A stretch of DNA of 64,000 nt from Gammaproteobacteria bacterium HGW-Gammaproteobacteria-15. Lineage in GTDB: Bacteria; Pseudomonadota; Gammaproteobacteria; Enterobacterales; Alteromonadaceae. Position 1 is the first letter of the stretch, and every line of letters starts with the position of its first letter. A program made the position numbers and the translations under genes. A model generated the notes under the pieces. The model had not been told where the DNA came from, searched no databases, and was given only the letters and a program-made list of their open reading frames with translations. Below are positions 35,555-45,365 of the stretch, piece by piece. The DNA lies in assembly GCA_002840125.1 (NCBI GenBank), contig PGZF01000001.1, forward strand, positions 310,001 to 374,000, in the 5' to 3' direction.

Positions 35555-36982
35555 ATGAGCCAGACAAAATCGTTAAATGTTGACTACAACTATAGCGTTG
35601 TCCGCCTCTTTGCCTTAACCACCGTTTTCTGGGGGATTATTGGCATGGCGGTGGGCGTGTTAATTGCGGCACAACTCTATTGGCCGGCATTAAACTTTGA
35701 CACTCCTTGGTTGACCTATAGTCGTCTTCGTCCTTTACATACCAACGCGGTAATCTTCGCTTTTGGTACCAGTGCACTGTTCGCCACCAGCTACTATATA
35801 GTGCAGCGTACCTGTCAGGTGCGTTTGTTTGCAGAAAAACTGGCCATGTTTACCTTCTGGGGTTGGCAAGCGGTTATTATTTCAGCGGTAATTACCCTGC
35901 CAATGGGCTTAACCAGCAGCAAAGAATACGCCGAGCTGGAATGGCCAATTGATATCCTGATCACTCTGGTGTGGGTATCTTACGCAATCGTATTTTTCGG
36001 CACTTTGGTTAAACGCAAAACCAGCCACATTTATGTCGCAAACTGGTTTTTAGGCGGCTTTATTCTTACAGTTGCAGCCCTGCATATTGTAAACAGCATG
36101 GCCATGCCGGTAAGCGCATTTAAGTCTTACTCAATATATGCCGGTGCTGTGGATGCGATGATTCAGTGGTGGTATGGTCACAACGCGGTAGGATTTCTGC
36201 TAACAGCAGGCTTCCTGGGTATGATGTACTACTTTGTACCTAAGCAGGCAGGTCGGCCGGTGTATTCATACCGTTTGTCTATCGTGCATTTCTGGGCGCT
36301 GATTGCACTGTATATCTGGGCTGGCCCACACCATTTACACTACACTGCCCTGCCCGACTGGACTCAGTCTTTAGGTATGGTGATGTCAGTTGTGCTATTC
36401 GTACCAAGCTGGGGCGGCATGATCAACGGTATTATGACGCTGTCAGGTGCCTGGCATAAGCTGAAAACCGACCCTATTTTACGTTTCTTAATTGTTTCGC
36501 TGTCGTTCTACGGTATGTCTACCTTTGAAGGCCCGATGATGGCAATCAAATCAGTAAATGCGCTGTCACATTACACTGACTGGACTATCGGCCACGTACA
36601 CTCGGGTGCTTTGGGCTGGGTTGCAATGATTTCTATCGGTGCAATTTACCATCTGATCCCTGTGCTGTATAACCAGGGCCGGATGTACAGTATTTCACTG
36701 ATTAACACCCACTTCTGGCTACACACTATCGGTGTAGTGCTGTATATCGTGGCAATGTGGATATCCGGTATTACCCAGGGCATGATGTGGCGTGCAGTTA
36801 ACACTGACGGCACCCTGACCTACAGCTTTGTACAAAGCCTGGAAGCTTCAATGCCGTTCTACCTGATGCGCTTTATCGGTGGTGTGTTTGTGGTAGCCGG
36901 TATGTTACTGATGGCGTACAACGTATACAAAACAGTGCGCGCTAAAGATGAATCACTGCAACCTGTGCCAGCAGTAGCGTAA
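35555..36982 (+). CDS. ccoN: cbb3-type cytochrome c oxidase subunit I
   Basis: Catalytic subunit of the high-affinity proton-pumping terminal oxidase, carrying haem b, haem b3 and CuB. 475 residues with 12 membrane helices. The conserved histidines appear in [15 protein letters not shown] (low-spin haem), [18 protein letters not shown] (CuB), [13 protein letters not shown] (CuB pair) and [21 protein letters not shown] [16 protein letters not shown] (haem ligands). First gene of ccoNOQP, ten bases before ccoO. The FNR-like box upstream fits induction at low oxygen. Confidence 0.98.
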   Translation: MSQTKSLNVDYNYSVVRLFALTTVFWGIIGMAVGVLIAAQLYWPALNFDTPWLTYSRLRPLHTNAVIFAFGTSALFATSYYIVQRTCQVRLFAEKLAMFTFWGWQAVIISAVITLPMGLTSSKEYAELEWPIDILITLVWVSYAIVFFGTLVKRKTSHIYVANWFLGGFILTVAALHIVNSMAMPVSAFKSYSIYAGAVDAMIQWWYGHNAVGFLLTAGFLGMMYYFVPKQAGRPVYSYRLSIVHFWALIALYIWAGPHHLHYTALPDWTQSLGMVMSVVLFVPSWGGMINGIMTLSGAWHKLKTDPILRFLIVSLSFYGMSTFEGPMMAIKSVNALSHYTDWTIGHVHSGALGWVAMISIGAIYHLIPVLYNQGRMYSISLINTHFWLHTIGVVLYIVAMWISGITQGMMWRAVNTDGTLTYSFVQSLEASMPFYLMRFIGGVFVVAGMLLMAYNVYKTVRAKDESLQPVPAVA

Positions 36983-36992
36983 GAGGTAAATC

Positions 36993-37604
36993 ATGTCGAA
37001 TAAGAATCATCATGACAAAATTGAAAGAAGTGTTGGCCTGTTAGCAATCTTAACTATTGTTGCCATCAGTTTTGGCACCCTGGTATTGATTACACCGCTG
37101 TTTTTTCTGGATGAAACCACGCAGCCGGTAGACGGTATGACGCCTTACACCGCCTTGCAACTGGAAGGCCGTGATATCTACATCCGCGAAGGTTGTGTCG
37201 GTTGTCATAGCCAGATGATCCGGCCATTCAGGGCAGAGGTCGAACGTTATGGCCACTACTCTGTTGCAGGTGAAAGTGTATGGGATCACCCGTTCCTGTG
37301 GGGATCTAAACGTACCGGCCCTGATCTGGCCCGTGTGGGTGAGCGCTACAGCGACGACTGGCACCATGCACATTTAATGGACCCACGCTCAGTGGTACCG
37401 CAATCCAATATGCCGGCTTTTCCATGGCTGGAGACCAATGTGCTGGATGGTAAATATACGGCGAAAAAAATGCAGGTATTACGCAGCTTCGGCTTACCGT
37501 ACAGTGATGAAGACATTGACGGAGCGGCTGCGGCTGTACAGGGTAAAACTGAAATGCAAGCGCTGATAGCTTATCTGCAGTCGCTTGGCACACACCTGAA
37601 GTAA
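36993..37604 (+). CDS. ccoO: cbb3-type cytochrome c oxidase subunit II (mono-haem c)
   Basis: 203-residue membrane-anchored cytochrome c. One N-terminal helix (about residues 15-38) is followed by the haem c motif C68-V-G-C71-H72 in [15 protein letters not shown] and the methionine ligand probably in [12 protein letters not shown]. The conserved [12 protein letters not shown] and [14 protein letters not shown] mark the family. The stop codon overlaps a possible ATG of ccoQ. Confidence 0.98.
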   Translation: MSNKNHHDKIERSVGLLAILTIVAISFGTLVLITPLFFLDETTQPVDGMTPYTALQLEGRDIYIREGCVGCHSQMIRPFRAEVERYGHYSVAGESVWDHPFLWGSKRTGPDLARVGERYSDDWHHAHLMDPRSVVPQSNMPAFPWLETNVLDGKYTAKKMQVLRSFGLPYSDEDIDGAAAAVQGKTEMQALIAYLQSLGTHLK

Positions 37605-37609
37605 TGCTC

Positions 37610-37789
37610 ATGGAATACGCAACGATACACAGTATTTTTACCGTCATTTTGTTCGTCGCGTTTATTGCTTTTGTCATCTGGGCATATAGCAAAAAACGTA
37701 AAACTGACTTTGATCAGGCAGCAAACCTGGTGTTTGAAGACGAACAAAAAGCACAACAAAAAACCAAACAGGAGTCGGATCATGAGTAG
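37610..37789 (+). CDS. ccoQ: cbb3-type oxidase subunit CcoQ
   Basis: 59-residue single-helix protein (MEYATIHSIFTVILFVAFIA, then AYSKKRKTDFDQAANLVFEDE) that stabilises the cbb3 complex. A start two codons earlier (ATG 37604, overlapping the ccoO stop) is possible; I chose 37610 because its spacing from GAAG is better and the sequence matches the usual CcoQ start. It overlaps ccoP by 8 bp. Confidence 0.93.
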   Translation: MEYATIHSIFTVILFVAFIAFVIWAYSKKRKTDFDQAANLVFEDEQKAQQKTKQESDHE

Positions 37790-38765
37790 CTTTTGGAGTG
37801 CTTGGATCATAGTGTTAACCCTTCCGGTGTTGATCGGCTGTGCGATACTGCTGACCTGGAACCTGAAAAACTATGTTGGTGTACCAGAGGACGAAACAAC
37901 CGGCCATGAAGTGGACGGTATTGAAGAGATAAACAACCCGTTACCGCGCTGGTGGACTTATATGTTCATTCTGACACTGGTGTGGTCGGTATTTTATCTG
38001 GCGGCTTATCCCGGCCTGGGAAACTGGAAAGGTTTTCTTAATTGGACCAGCTCGAACCAGGGTATTAAATCGCTGGAACAGTCTCAATTAGCCGTGGTAA
38101 AAGCGGTAGAAGAAGGCCGTAATGTAGAATTTGACCGTGAAATGGTTCGGGCTGATGAAGTGTATGGGCCTGTGTTCCAGCAATTTGCCAAACGTGATGT
38201 ATTAGATCTGGCTTATGATGATGAAGCTATTAAAATTGGTCAGCGTCTATTTTTGCAAAACTGCGCACTGTGTCACGGTTCTAATGCACGTGGTCAGCAT
38301 GGTTTCCCTAACCTGACAGACAGCGACTGGCTATACGGTGGCACCCCGGACAAAATCAAAGAAACCTTGCTGCACGGCCGCAAAGCGGTAATGCCTGGCT
38401 GGTTTGATGCGCTAGGTGAGCAAGGTATTAAAGAAATGACAGCTTATGTATTAAGTCTGTCAGGCCGCTCGGTAAATGAACGTGATGCTGAAGCAGGTAA
38501 AGCGAAATTTGGTATGTGTGCTGCCTGTCATGGTGCTGACGGTAAAGGCAGCCTGGCACACAACCTGCCGTTTGGTGCGCCTAACCTGACAGACAATATC
38601 TGGTTATATGGCGGTTCTGCCCGTGCGGTAGAGGAAACCCTGACTAAAGGTCGCAATGGTGTAATGCCAGCCTTTAAGCAAACGTTGGGCGAAGATAAAG
38701 TGCATATTCTTACTGCCTATGTCTATCGTTTAGCGAATCCGGAAAAACCAGCAGATCAGCAATAA
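37782..38765 (+). CDS. ccoP: cbb3-type cytochrome c oxidase subunit III (di-haem c)
   Basis: 327-residue electron entry subunit. Two N-terminal helices (about residues 5-26 and 57-77) precede two cytochrome c domains, with C161-A-L-C164-H165 (NCALCHGSNARG) and C246-A-A-C249-H250 (CAACHGADGKGS); methionine ligands lie in RKAVMPGW and RNGVMPAF. I chose ATG 37782 because it has AGGAG ten bases upstream and gives the normal CcoP N-terminus; the frame extends 39 codons upstream only by overlapping ccoQ. A terminator follows. Confidence 0.97.
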   Translation: MSSFWSAWIIVLTLPVLIGCAILLTWNLKNYVGVPEDETTGHEVDGIEEINNPLPRWWTYMFILTLVWSVFYLAAYPGLGNWKGFLNWTSSNQGIKSLEQSQLAVVKAVEEGRNVEFDREMVRADEVYGPVFQQFAKRDVLDLAYDDEAIKIGQRLFLQNCALCHGSNARGQHGFPNLTDSDWLYGGTPDKIKETLLHGRKAVMPGWFDALGEQGIKEMTAYVLSLSGRSVNERDAEAGKAKFGMCAACHGADGKGSLAHNLPFGAPNLTDNIWLYGGSARAVEETLTKGRNGVMPAFKQTLGEDKVHILTAYVYRLANPEKPADQQ

Positions 38766-38790
38766 CTGTAAAGCGTTGTTCTGCCTTTAT

Positions 38791-38817
38791 AAGCCCCGTT
38801 TCGGGGCTTATTGTTAT
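38791..38817 (+). terminator. Terminator-like hairpin after ccoP
   Basis: Perfect 8-bp stem AAGCCCCG/CGGGGCTT (38791-38798 with 38802-38809), TTT loop, then ATTGTTATT. It separates the structural genes from the assembly genes, perhaps letting part of the transcript continue into fixH. Confidence 0.75.
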
Positions 38818-38834
38818 TAGCGTTAAGGATCTTT

Positions 38835-39320
38835 ATGCAGCAAGACACTAAACCCTGGTATAAGCAATTGTGGCCGTGGATTTTAATTGCCATTCCTGTT
38901 GCCACAGCATTAAAGGCAGTGCATACCGTTATAATAATGCAGCAACACACCCCCGATCTGGTGGTTGACGACTACTACAAAGAAGGTCGTGCTATTAATA
39001 TGCAACTGGCTAAATATCGTGAGGCAGCACTGCGTAACCTTGATGCCCGGTTATTAATTGCCGGCGACAGCGCCATAGTACGTTTTGCTGAAAATACCGT
39101 GCTGGACGGTGCGATACATCTGGACTTTTATCACCCCACTCTGGCCGAGCGTGATTTTGCGCTGGATGCTGAGCGCAGTGGCGAGCTGCTTTATGTCGCC
39201 AAATTACCCGTTACCCCCACAGGCAAGTGGCAATTAGTGGTGTCAGACGCATCCAGAGACTGGAAACTGCGCGCTACACTTGAACTGCCTATTGAAACCG
39301 AAATTAAGCTTGGCTACTAA
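38835..39320 (+). CDS. fixH: FixH/CcoH-family cbb3 oxidase assembly protein
   Basis: 161 residues. The N-terminal membrane anchor (PWYKQLWPWILIAIPVATAL) is followed by the conserved DLVVDDYYKEGRAINMQLAKYREA and a small beta domain. Members of the family stabilise the oxidase during assembly. I chose ATG 38835 because AAGGA lies just upstream; the longer frame from 38811 runs into the ccoP terminator. It is followed 12 bp later by ccoI. Confidence 0.92.
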   Translation: MQQDTKPWYKQLWPWILIAIPVATALKAVHTVIIMQQHTPDLVVDDYYKEGRAINMQLAKYREAALRNLDARLLIAGDSAIVRFAENTVLDGAIHLDFYHPTLAERDFALDAERSGELLYVAKLPVTPTGKWQLVVSDASRDWKLRATLELPIETEIKLGY

Positions 39321-39332
39321 CAGGGCGCCCAG

Positions 39333-41711
39333 GTGAGTGCAGTATATTGCTTTCATTGCCATGAACCCGTGCCCCCGGGCACTTCCTTTCAGCTGGAATT
39401 TGATGCCCGCCAGCGCCAGTTTTGTTGCGCCGGCTGTCTGGCTGTGGCCGATACCATTATCAGCAGCAATTTAGCCGACTACTACCGCTTTCGTACTGAG
39501 CCTGCCAGCCGGGCTAACGCTATCCCCAAAGAGCTTGAAGCTGAGCTTAGCAGCTTTGATACACCACAGGTGCTGGAAGATATCAGCAATAAACAGGGCG
39601 AGCTGACAGAGCTGGAGCTGTCTATCAGCGGCATGAGCTGCGCCGCCTGCGCCTGGTTAATTGAAAAACAGCTGCGCCAGTTGCCGGCCGTGCATCAGGT
39701 TAATGTTAATTCCACTACGCAGCGCTGCCATCTGCTGTGGCGCGCAGATACCACACCGCTTAGCGGCATTCTGAAAAGCCTTGCCAGCATTGGGTATCAG
39801 GCCAGCCCCTTTATTGCCGATCAGGAAGAGCAGGTTTTTAAACTCGAACTTAGCCGGTATCTGAAACGTTTGGCCGTATCCGGTATTATGACCATGCAGG
39901 TAATGATGCTGGCCGTGGCACTGTATTTTGGTGAATATACCGGCATAGATGCATCACATCAGGGGTATTTGCGCTGGATAAGCCTGCTGCTAACACTGCC
40001 GGTGGTGCTTTATGCTGCCCTGCCCTTTGTCAGCAGTGCCTGGCGCAGTGTCAAAGCCCGGCAAATGAATATGGACGTACCGGTTAGCCTGGCAATTTAC
40101 TACACTTTTTTTGCTTCAGCTTACGCTACCGCATTTAGCACCGGTGAAGTGTATTTTGAATCGGTATGTATGTTTACTTTCTTGCTGCAGCTGGGTAAGT
40201 TTTTTGAGTACCGTGCCCGCTCACGCGCACGCGATGCTACCAGTAATTTGCTGAAAATAATGCCGGTAACCGCCACCCTGCTAAAGGATGGCGAACAACA
40301 GGCTGTATCCGCCAGAAGATTGCAAAGCGGTGACTGCATTCTGGTAAAGCCGGGGGAAACCATAGCCGCAGATGGCCAGATTATCAGCGGCCAGAGCTCC
40401 GCCGATGAATCAATGCTGACCGGTGAATATGCGCCGGTGAGTAAAAACATTGGCGATCTGGTCATGGCAGGTAGCATTAACCATGATGGCCTGCTGCAGG
40501 TTAATGTCAGCAAACCGCTGGCATCATCCCGGCTGGGGCAGATTATTGCACTGCAACAACGCACATTAAGCCAAAAGCCCGCAGTGTTGCAGCGCACCGA
40601 CCGGCTGGCAAAGTACTTTGTTGAACGCTTGCTTATTATAGCCGCCGCCACTTTTGTATTGTGGTACTTTTGGCTCGATGCTGACCGTGCATTTTGGGTA
40701 ACGCTGTCAGTACTGGTGGCAACCTGCCCCTGTGCGCTAAGCCTGGCTACCCCCACAGCCATTACCTGTGCACTGGCCCGGCTTAACCGTAGCGGTATTC
40801 TGATCAAAAATGCTCAGGTACTGGATGTACTGCCTGAGCTGACCCATATTGTTTTTGACAAAACCGGCACCCTGACCGAAGGACGTTTTTCTGTATCTGA
40901 CGTTACGCTGTTTAGCCACGATTACAACGAAGAGCAGGCCCTAAACCTGATCGCCAATCTGGAAGCGTATTCCGAGCACCCAATTGGCCGGGCGTTTAGC
41001 TCCAGCCTGAGCACAAAACTGGCACTTGAACAGGTAAACATTGTTGTCGGCAGTGGTATCAGTGCACAGTTTAACAACAGGCAAATCAAGGTGGGCAGCG
41101 CGGCCTTTTGTGCGGTAACACCACAAGCTAAAGCAATGGTATATCTGTGTGCAGATAACGAGCTTATTGCCGCAGTTAGCTTACATGATGCCCTGCGCCG
41201 GGAAGTGCCGGCGCTTGTCAGCCAATTGCAACAACAAGGCTACAAACTACTGATGCTAACCGGCGACAGCTCAGATCAGGCTGATAAACTGCAGCAACAG
41301 CTCGGATTCGATCAGATGATTAAAGGCTGCTCGCCAGAGCAAAAAGTGGCTGAAATAACGAAACTGGTTAGCGCCGGCCATAAAGTGCTGATGCTTGGTG
41401 ATGGTATAAATGACAGCCCGAGCTTTCATGCCGCGCATGTTTCTGTGGCCATGCAGTCGGGTACAGATTTATCTAAAAATCAGGCCGATGTGGTATTGTT
41501 ACAACATGATATTGGCTTAATTGCCACCTTACTGCAGGGCAGCAAGGCGGCACAACGCGGTATCAGGCAGAATCTGGCCTGGTCGGTTGGTTATAACCTA
41601 ATCATTATTCCGCTGGCAGTTGCCGGTTTTGTTTCACCTTATATCGCTGTCATTGGTATGTCGTTCAGCTCGTTGCTGGTGGTATCAAATTCGTTAAGGC
41701 TGCTCAAATAA
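39333..41711 (+). CDS. ccoI: Copper-translocating P-type ATPase for cbb3 assembly (CcoI/FixI)
   Basis: 792-residue P1B-type ATPase that moves copper for CuB insertion into cbb3 oxidase. N-terminal cysteine-rich region (YCFHCHEPVPPG and FCCAGCLAV), HMA domain with GMSCAACAWLIEK, about eight membrane helices, metal site C465-P-C467 (ATCPCALSLATPTA), phosphorylated D509 in FDKTGTLTEG, phosphatase TGEYAPV, and hinge MLGDGINDSP. The start is GTG 39333, 12 bases after fixH. The stop TAA shares a base with the ccoS ATG. Confidence 0.96.
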   Translation: MSAVYCFHCHEPVPPGTSFQLEFDARQRQFCCAGCLAVADTIISSNLADYYRFRTEPASRANAIPKELEAELSSFDTPQVLEDISNKQGELTELELSISGMSCAACAWLIEKQLRQLPAVHQVNVNSTTQRCHLLWRADTTPLSGILKSLASIGYQASPFIADQEEQVFKLELSRYLKRLAVSGIMTMQVMMLAVALYFGEYTGIDASHQGYLRWISLLLTLPVVLYAALPFVSSAWRSVKARQMNMDVPVSLAIYYTFFASAYATAFSTGEVYFESVCMFTFLLQLGKFFEYRARSRARDATSNLLKIMPVTATLLKDGEQQAVSARRLQSGDCILVKPGETIAADGQIISGQSSADESMLTGEYAPVSKNIGDLVMAGSINHDGLLQVNVSKPLASSRLGQIIALQQRTLSQKPAVLQRTDRLAKYFVERLLIIAAATFVLWYFWLDADRAFWVTLSVLVATCPCALSLATPTAITCALARLNRSGILIKNAQVLDVLPELTHIVFDKTGTLTEGRFSVSDVTLFSHDYNEEQALNLIANLEAYSEHPIGRAFSSSLSTKLALEQVNIVVGSGISAQFNNRQIKVGSAAFCAVTPQAKAMVYLCADNELIAAVSLHDALRREVPALVSQLQQQGYKLLMLTGDSSDQADKLQQQLGFDQMIKGCSPEQKVAEITKLVSAGHKVLMLGDGINDSPSFHAAHVSVAMQSGTDLSKNQADVVLLQHDIGLIATLLQGSKAAQRGIRQNLAWSVGYNLIIIPLAVAGFVSPYIAVIGMSFSSLLVVSNSLRLLK

Positions 41712-41890
41712 TGAGTGTTATTTATGTTCTGATCCCGATTGCTATTTTGTTTGTGCTAATTGGTCTGGCAGTGTTTTTCTGGGCGGTTCGCAGCAAACAG
41801 TTTGATGATCTGGATAAAGAAGGCTTCAGCATACTGTTTGATGAAAAAACCGTAGCCAATAAAGATAAACAAGACCCTCCTGCGCCATGA
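41711..41890 (+). CDS. ccoS: cbb3-type oxidase assembly protein CcoS
   Basis: 59-residue single-helix protein. It reads MSVIYVLIPIAILFVLIGLA followed by VFFWAVRSKQFDDLDKEG, the typical CcoS pattern of one membrane helix and the motif W-x-V-x-S-x-Q-F-D-D-L. Its ATG overlaps the ccoI stop (TAATG), and its stop overlaps the next ATG (ATGA), so it is translationally coupled on both sides. It is needed for cofactor insertion into cbb3 oxidase. Confidence 0.94.
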   Translation: MSVIYVLIPIAILFVLIGLAVFFWAVRSKQFDDLDKEGFSILFDEKTVANKDKQDPPAP

Positions 41891-42561
41891 GCAATGATCT
41901 GCTTGCTGCATTCCTGATAGGCTTTTTGGGTAGCGGCCATTGCCTGGTGATGTGCGGCGGTATTGTCGGCGCTTTGCAACTGGCCATGCCAGCACAAAAT
42001 ACGGCGAAAAAGTTTTTCCTGCAACTGACATTAAGCGCAGGCCGGCTTAGCACCTATGCCCTATTTGGCGCTATAGTCGGCTATGCCGGCGTCAGTGCCA
42101 TGCAACTTGCCGGCGCTTCAATGCTATGGCTGCGCTTAGTGGCGGGGATTTTACTGATTATGATGGCGCTGTATATCAGCCGGCTATGGTTCGGTTTGTT
42201 GCTGCTGGAAAAAGCCGGCCAAAAACTGTGGCACTATGTGCAACCTGTGTCACGGCGTTTTTTGCCATTGGATTCCATAACCAAAGCTTATGCTTATGGT
42301 TTATGCTGGGGAGCACTGCCCTGCGGGTTAGTCTACAGTGCTTTAGGCTGGAGTCTGGCCAGTGGCAGTGCTTCTGCCGGCGCAGCATTAATGCTGGCAT
42401 TTGGCTTGGGCACTTTACCAGCTATCTTATTAACCGGCAGCGCCGCACAACTGATGAGCAAGTTAAAAAACCACAACGCAGTACGTTATGCCGCCGCAGC
42501 TATGCTGGCTATTTACGGCAGCTATACGATATGGCTTGCTATAAAGCGTATGGTTTTTTAA
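41887..42561 (+). CDS. TauE/SafE-like (DsbD_2) membrane protein linked to cbb3 assembly
   Basis: 224 residues with about six membrane helices. It starts [19 protein letters not shown] and continues [15 protein letters not shown]; the G-H-C-x3-C-G-G motif in the first helix and [15 protein letters not shown] further on are typical of the family usually found beside ccoS. Despite its common sulfite-exporter name, cysteine/histidine pairs in the membrane suit copper or thiol handling better. This role is inference. Its ATG overlaps ccoS, which places it in the oxidase-assembly operon. Confidence 0.85.
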   Translation: MSNDLLAAFLIGFLGSGHCLVMCGGIVGALQLAMPAQNTAKKFFLQLTLSAGRLSTYALFGAIVGYAGVSAMQLAGASMLWLRLVAGILLIMMALYISRLWFGLLLLEKAGQKLWHYVQPVSRRFLPLDSITKAYAYGLCWGALPCGLVYSALGWSLASGSASAGAALMLAFGLGTLPAILLTGSAAQLMSKLKNHNAVRYAAAAMLAIYGSYTIWLAIKRMVF

Positions 42562-42598
42562 GCTGTCGCTATTATCTATAAAAGGCAAGGATACGGTT

Positions 42599-43312
42599 AT
42601 GCAACGCTCCGCCATTAACTGTCAGGACTGTGGTTTCAGCCAGCTGTGCTTACCCTTTAGTTTAAACGAAAACGAGCTAACACGGCTGGATGACATTATT
42701 CAGCGTAAAAAGCCGATGCATAAAGGTGACATGCTGTTTGAAGCCGGCCAGGCGCAGAAATGCCTGTATGCTATTCGTACCGGCTCTTTTAAAACCTTTA
42801 CCCTGACCGATCAGGGTGAGCAGCAAATTACCGGCTTTCATCTGCCAGGCGATATTGTCGGTTTTGACGGTTTAAGCAAACAACTCCACCCCAGCTACGC
42901 AGAAACACTGGAAACCGCCATGGTATGCGAAATTCCGCTGCCAAATCTGGAAATATTACTCGACCAGCTGCCAAGATTACGCCAGCAGATTATGCGGCTG
43001 ATGAGCGAAGATATTCAGGCTGATCAGCAAATGATGTTGCTGTTAAACCGCAAAACCGCAGAGCAAAAACTGGCCACGTTTTTATCTCAACTGGGCCAGC
43101 GTTACGCCAGCCGTGGCTTTTCAGCCAATGATTTTCGTTTAACCATGACCCGCAGCGACATTGGCAATTATCTGGGCCTGACGGTAGAAACTATCAGCCG
43201 CTTACTGAGTAAACTCGATAAAGAGCAATTGATTCAGGTAGACGGTAAGCTGATTAGTATTAAAGACCAGGCCGCACTGTCCAAACTGGCCGCTCTGACG
43301 GCTCATTGCTGA
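42599..43312 (+). CDS. fnr: Oxygen-sensing regulator FNR (EtrA/ANR type)
   Basis: 237-residue CRP/FNR-family regulator. The [4Fe-4S] ligands are C8, C11, C17 ([11 protein letters not shown]) and C110 (AMVCEIPL), spaced as in E. coli FNR. The cyclic-nucleotide-like barrel and dimer helix follow. The recognition helix [11 protein letters not shown] contains the E..SR residues that read TTGAT. It should activate anaerobic and microaerobic genes when oxygen is low; the ccoNOQP genes upstream in the window carry an FNR-like box. Its N-terminus is about 13 residues shorter than in E. coli. Confidence 0.97.
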   Translation: MQRSAINCQDCGFSQLCLPFSLNENELTRLDDIIQRKKPMHKGDMLFEAGQAQKCLYAIRTGSFKTFTLTDQGEQQITGFHLPGDIVGFDGLSKQLHPSYAETLETAMVCEIPLPNLEILLDQLPRLRQQIMRLMSEDIQADQQMMLLLNRKTAEQKLATFLSQLGQRYASRGFSANDFRLTMTRSDIGNYLGLTVETISRLLSKLDKEQLIQVDGKLISIKDQAALSKLAALTAHC

Positions 43313-43321
43313 CATGCACAA

Positions 43322-43351
43322 CGTTTAACTTGCGCCAGCGCAAGTTAAACG
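43322..43351. repeat. 30-bp near-perfect palindrome between fnr and uspE
   Basis: Two 14-base arms, CGTTTAACTTGCGC and its exact complement, flank the two bases CA. It begins 9 bases after the fnr stop. There is no T tract. It may be a terminator of the GC-stem type, an RNA-stabilising hairpin or an operator for uspE. Confidence 0.75.
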
Positions 43352-43409
43352 CAGGCAAACAGTGCTAATTTGGCTACACTTAAGACAAAGTCGCAAAGTG
43401 GAGCAGTTT

Positions 43410-44342
43410 ATGTCAGCTTACAACAATGTGCTAGTTGTACTGGACCCCAGTGTAGAACAGCAAAAAGCACTTAACCGTGCCATAGAGTTAATCCGCTTAC
43501 AAGGCGGCAAGCTCACTGCTTTTTTATCGGTATATGATTTTTCCTACGAAATGACTACCATGCTGTCTGGCGAGGAACGCGAATCTATGCGCCAGGCGGT
43601 TATTAAAGATCGCGAAATGTGGATCAGCGAACTAACCGAACGTCATCGTGCCACTGGCTTAAATATCGTCATTAAAGTAGTTTGGCACAGCCGCCCGTTT
43701 GAGGCCATAGTGCACGCCGTGCTGGAAGATAACTACGATCTGGTGATTAAAGGCACTCACGATCACGATGTACTCAAATCAATGATTTTTACCCCTACCG
43801 ACTGGCATGTGCTGCGTAAATGCCCCTGCCCGGTATTACTGGTTAAAGATCACGACTGGCCGCAAGGCGGCAATATTATTGCCGCAGTTAATGCTGGCAG
43901 CGAACAGGAACACCATTTATCGCTGAATCAGCGGGTTATCGCCAAAGCCATGCAGATGGCAACCATGCTAAGCGCCAAAACGCATTTGGTGAATGCCTTT
44001 CCCGGTACTCCGGTAAATATTGCGATAGAAATTCCTGAGTTTAACCCACAGGAATATAACAGCACCATGAAACACCATCATGCCGATGCTGTAACCGCGC
44101 TGGCAAAACAGTTTGATATCGACAGCCAGCACTGCCATGTTATGGAAGGCATGCCTGAAGATGTGCTACCGCAAATAGCCACTAAACTGGACGCTGAAAT
44201 GGTGGTGATTGGCACTATTGGCCGTACCGGGCTATCAGCTGCCATTATTGGCAATACCGCCGAGCACGTTATAGATCGGCTGGACTGTGACGTACTGGCG
44301 GTAAAACCGGCCAATTTTGTCTGTCCATTGCAGAAAGACTGA
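43410..44342 (+). CDS. uspE: Tandem universal stress protein UspE
   Basis: 310 residues with two USP domains. The first runs from about residue 1 to 150 (MSAYNNVLVVLDPSVEQQKALNRA to CPCPVLLVKDHDW) and the second from about 155 to 305, with the ATP-type loop GTIGRTGLSAAIIGNTAEHV. The fnr-uspE order is conserved in gammaproteobacteria. I chose ATG 43410 because GGAG precedes it; the 16 extra codons of the longer frame do not resemble UspE. A terminator follows. Confidence 0.94.
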   Translation: MSAYNNVLVVLDPSVEQQKALNRAIELIRLQGGKLTAFLSVYDFSYEMTTMLSGEERESMRQAVIKDREMWISELTERHRATGLNIVIKVVWHSRPFEAIVHAVLEDNYDLVIKGTHDHDVLKSMIFTPTDWHVLRKCPCPVLLVKDHDWPQGGNIIAAVNAGSEQEHHLSLNQRVIAKAMQMATMLSAKTHLVNAFPGTPVNIAIEIPEFNPQEYNSTMKHHHADAVTALAKQFDIDSQHCHVMEGMPEDVLPQIATKLDAEMVVIGTIGRTGLSAAIIGNTAEHVIDRLDCDVLAVKPANFVCPLQKD

Positions 44343-44370
44343 GTTTTATCCTGCAGCACAGCTTTGGTAT

Positions 44371-44406
44371 TGGCGCACCTTTGGCTATAATGTGCGCCAT
44401 TTTTGT
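44371..44406 (+). terminator. Terminator of uspE with the ttcA -10 box in its loop
   Basis: TGGCGCAC (44371-44378) pairs with GTGCGCCA (44392-44399), followed by TTTTTGTTT. The 13-base loop contains TATAAT at 44385-44390, an ideal -10 hexamer placing transcription start near 44397, 27 bases before the ttcA ATG. The -35 is poor (CTTTGG, 44362-44367, spacing 17). Confidence 0.7.
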
Positions 44407-44423
44407 TTCTGGTAGTAGTGTTT

Positions 44424-45350
44424 ATGACTCACGCAGCGCAAGCTAAAGCTCAATATAATCTGAATAAACTGCATAAACGTCTGCGTCGTGGTGTTGGTCA
44501 GGCCATAGCCGACTTCAACATGATTGAAGAAGGCGACAAAATTATGGTGTGTTTATCCGGCGGTAAGGACTCCTACACCCTGCTGGATATTCTGCTAAAC
44601 CTGCAACAGTCTGCGCCAATCAACTTTTCTGTGATTGCGGTAAATCTGGATCAGAAACAACCGGGGTTCCCGGCTGATGTGTTACCGGCTTATCTGACCG
44701 GTATAGGTGTTGACTATAAAATTGTCACTGAAGATACCTACTCAATTGTTAAGGACAAAATCCCAGAGGGCAAAACCACTTGCTCGCTGTGTTCCCGCCT
44801 GCGCCGCGGTATTTTGTACCGCACAGCCAAAGAGCTTGGCGCAACCAAAATAGCGCTGGGTCATCACCGTGATGATATGCTCGAAACCTTATTTTTAAAT
44901 ATGTTTTATGGCGGCAAAATGAAGTCAATGCCGGCTAAACTGGTTAGCGATAATGGTGAGCATATCGTGATCCGCCCGCTGGCTTATTGCCGCGAAAAAG
45001 ACATTGAAAAATACTCAGTAGCGCGCCAGTTTCCGATTATTCCGTGCAACCTTTGTGGCTCGCAGGACGGCCTGCAGCGTCAGGTGGTAAAAGAAATGCT
45101 ACAAGATTGGGACAAACGCTTTCCGGGGCGGATTGAAACCATGTTTCAGGCCATGCAGAATATCGTGCCCTCCCATATGATAGACAAAAACCTGTTCGAT
45201 TTTGCCGGCCTGAGCAAAGATACTGAGTTACAGGAGCGTGATACCGCCTTTGATAAACAAAGTGTGCCGGCCATTCCTGTAGGGCTGGTTAATGATGAAG
45301 ATGATGAGCAAAACAGCGATAACAGTGTTCAGGTTATCGCGTTAAGTTAA
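44424..45350 (+). CDS. ttcA: tRNA 2-thiocytidine(32) synthetase
   Basis: Thiolates cytidine 32 of tRNA with ATP and a [4Fe-4S] cluster. 308 residues from ATG 44424: PP-loop SGGKDS at 45-50; cysteines C120 and C123 ([12 protein letters not shown]) and C208/C211 (IPCNLCGSQ) around the cluster site; [19 protein letters not shown]. The acidic tail ([12 protein letters not shown]) is variable in the family. The longer frame from 44403 lies inside the uspE terminator region. The gene is convergent with the DUF2987 gene, 15 bp apart, with no clear hairpin between them. Confidence 0.96.
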   Translation: MTHAAQAKAQYNLNKLHKRLRRGVGQAIADFNMIEEGDKIMVCLSGGKDSYTLLDILLNLQQSAPINFSVIAVNLDQKQPGFPADVLPAYLTGIGVDYKIVTEDTYSIVKDKIPEGKTTCSLCSRLRRGILYRTAKELGATKIALGHHRDDMLETLFLNMFYGGKMKSMPAKLVSDNGEHIVIRPLAYCREKDIEKYSVARQFPIIPCNLCGSQDGLQRQVVKEMLQDWDKRFPGRIETMFQAMQNIVPSHMIDKNLFDFAGLSKDTELQERDTAFDKQSVPAIPVGLVNDEDDEQNSDNSVQVIALS

Positions 45351-45365
45351 ACCGCAGCGCTTAGC

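Noticed and set aside
40121..40807. 228-codon minus-strand frame inside ccoI
   Set aside because: Lies opposite the conserved P-type ATPase core, with serine/arginine-rich composition typical of a shadow frame.
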